Shown: positions 6,501-6,816 of the stretch, piece after piece
Layout: the number at the start of each line of letters is the position of its first letter
Numbering within the stretch: the first letter of the stretch is position 1
Source: JAQVSH01 sp964451605
Lineage (GTDB): Bacteria > Bacteroidota > Bacteroidia > Bacteroidales > UBA4181
Assembly: GCA_964451605.1 (NCBI GenBank)
Contig: CAYVJA010000100.1
Coordinates: 1-6,816, forward strand
Direction of reading: 5' to 3'
Length of the DNA: 6,816 nt
The notes under the pieces: generated by a model
Databases searched by the model: none
Told to the model about the DNA's origin: nothing
The model's input: the letters and a program-made list of their open reading frames with translations, nothing else
Position numbers and translations under genes: made by a program

Positions 6501-6531
6501 TGGAGAAACCATCAAATAACAGATAAAATCT

Positions 6532-6816
6532 ATGGGGCGTTTTTTTTCTATTTCAGGTAGTAAACTCATGGGGCTTTTATTAGCCCTCACGGCAACCCTT
6601 TCGTTGTCGGCTGCGGCTCAGGCTACGCAGGCCGCACAGGCCGGGGCATCGGTAACTCAGGCGGCTCCGCAGGAGCAGAAGTCGCGCTTTACGGTGGGCG
6701 ATAAGACTTTTCTGCTCGACGGGAAGCCTTTTGTGATCAGGGCGGCCGAAATTCATTATACGCGTATTCCGAGGCCTTATTGGGAACATCGCATTCCGAT
6801 GTGTAAGGCTATGGGT
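6532..6816 (+). CDS. GH35 beta-galactosidase, N-terminal part only
   Basis: The first 95 codons of a secreted glycoside hydrolase, open to the window edge. Residues 1-30 look like a signal peptide with a long n-region (charged start, hydrophobic MGLLLALTATLSLSAAA, likely cleavage near AAA-QA); ATG 6568 (residue 13) is an alternative start giving a more compact signal. An Ala/Gln-rich linker (residues 30-50) precedes the catalytic domain, which opens with FTVGDKTFLLDGKPFVIRAA and then AEIHYTRIPRPYWEHRIPMCKAMG (72-95), the characteristic first strand and helix of family 35 beta-galactosidases. The catalytic glutamates lie beyond the window. Predicted role: removal of terminal beta-galactose from glycans in the periplasm or at the surface, which would fit with the nearby sulfatases on sulfated host glycans. 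It has its own promoter and follows the KilA-N gene by about 105 bases. Family assignment is firm; exact specificity is not visible. Confidence 0.88.
   Translation, partial: MGRFFSISGSKLMGLLLALTATLSLSAAAQATQAAQAGASVTQAAPQEQKSRFTVGDKTFLLDGKPFVIRAAEIHYTRIPRPYWEHRIPMCKAMG

Overview
The window reads as a chromosomal segment of an anaerobic gut-type Bacteroidales bacterium with a moderately high GC content; the genus cannot be fixed from the sequence. Three lines of evidence agree. Promoters follow the Bacteroidetes pattern (-33 TTTG, about 19-21 bases, -7 TAnnTTTG) and genes lack obvious Shine-Dalgarno sequences. Both sulfatases are secreted and carry the serine-type maturation motif S-T-P-S-R, common in anaerobes. 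A GH35 beta-galactosidase begins at the right edge.

Layout: positions 1-4419 are read leftwards. A promoter at 4389-4419 drives a secreted sulfatase (2818-4358) whose last 60 codons lie in another frame because one base is missing near 3001-3004. Three bases later a DAACS/SLC1-fold sodium symporter begins (1666-2814), so these two form an operon. A hairpin with eight Ts ends that transcript, and a second secreted sulfatase (1-1549) follows, missing only its last few residues. From 4630 the genes run rightwards: a ZIP-family metal transporter (zupT, 4630-5424), an AT-rich KilA-N domain gene (5554-6426) that looks acquired, and the first 95 codons of a GH35 beta-galactosidase (6532-6816).

The two sulfatases and the GH35 enzyme suggest breakdown of a sulfated, galactose- and N-acetylglucosamine-containing host glycan such as mucin or keratan sulfate; this is inference. 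No SusC/SusD pair, sensor or anaerobic sulfatase-maturating enzyme is visible. The symporter keeps the fold motifs of its family but lacks the arginine that binds acidic substrates and the aspartate of a sodium site, so it is unlikely to be an ordinary glutamate/aspartate carrier.

The most unusual feature is a modular intergenic repeat present twice (1562-1668 and 4447-4609), built from AGTGCTCT words, GCGC hairpins and a 43-base block that is 41/43 identical between copies and differs only in the loop of its palindrome. The outer word TAGTGCTCT coincides exactly with the stop codon of the symporter, and a near copy (TAATGCTCT) coincides with the stop codon of zupT. I found no RNA gene, CRISPR array or transposase.
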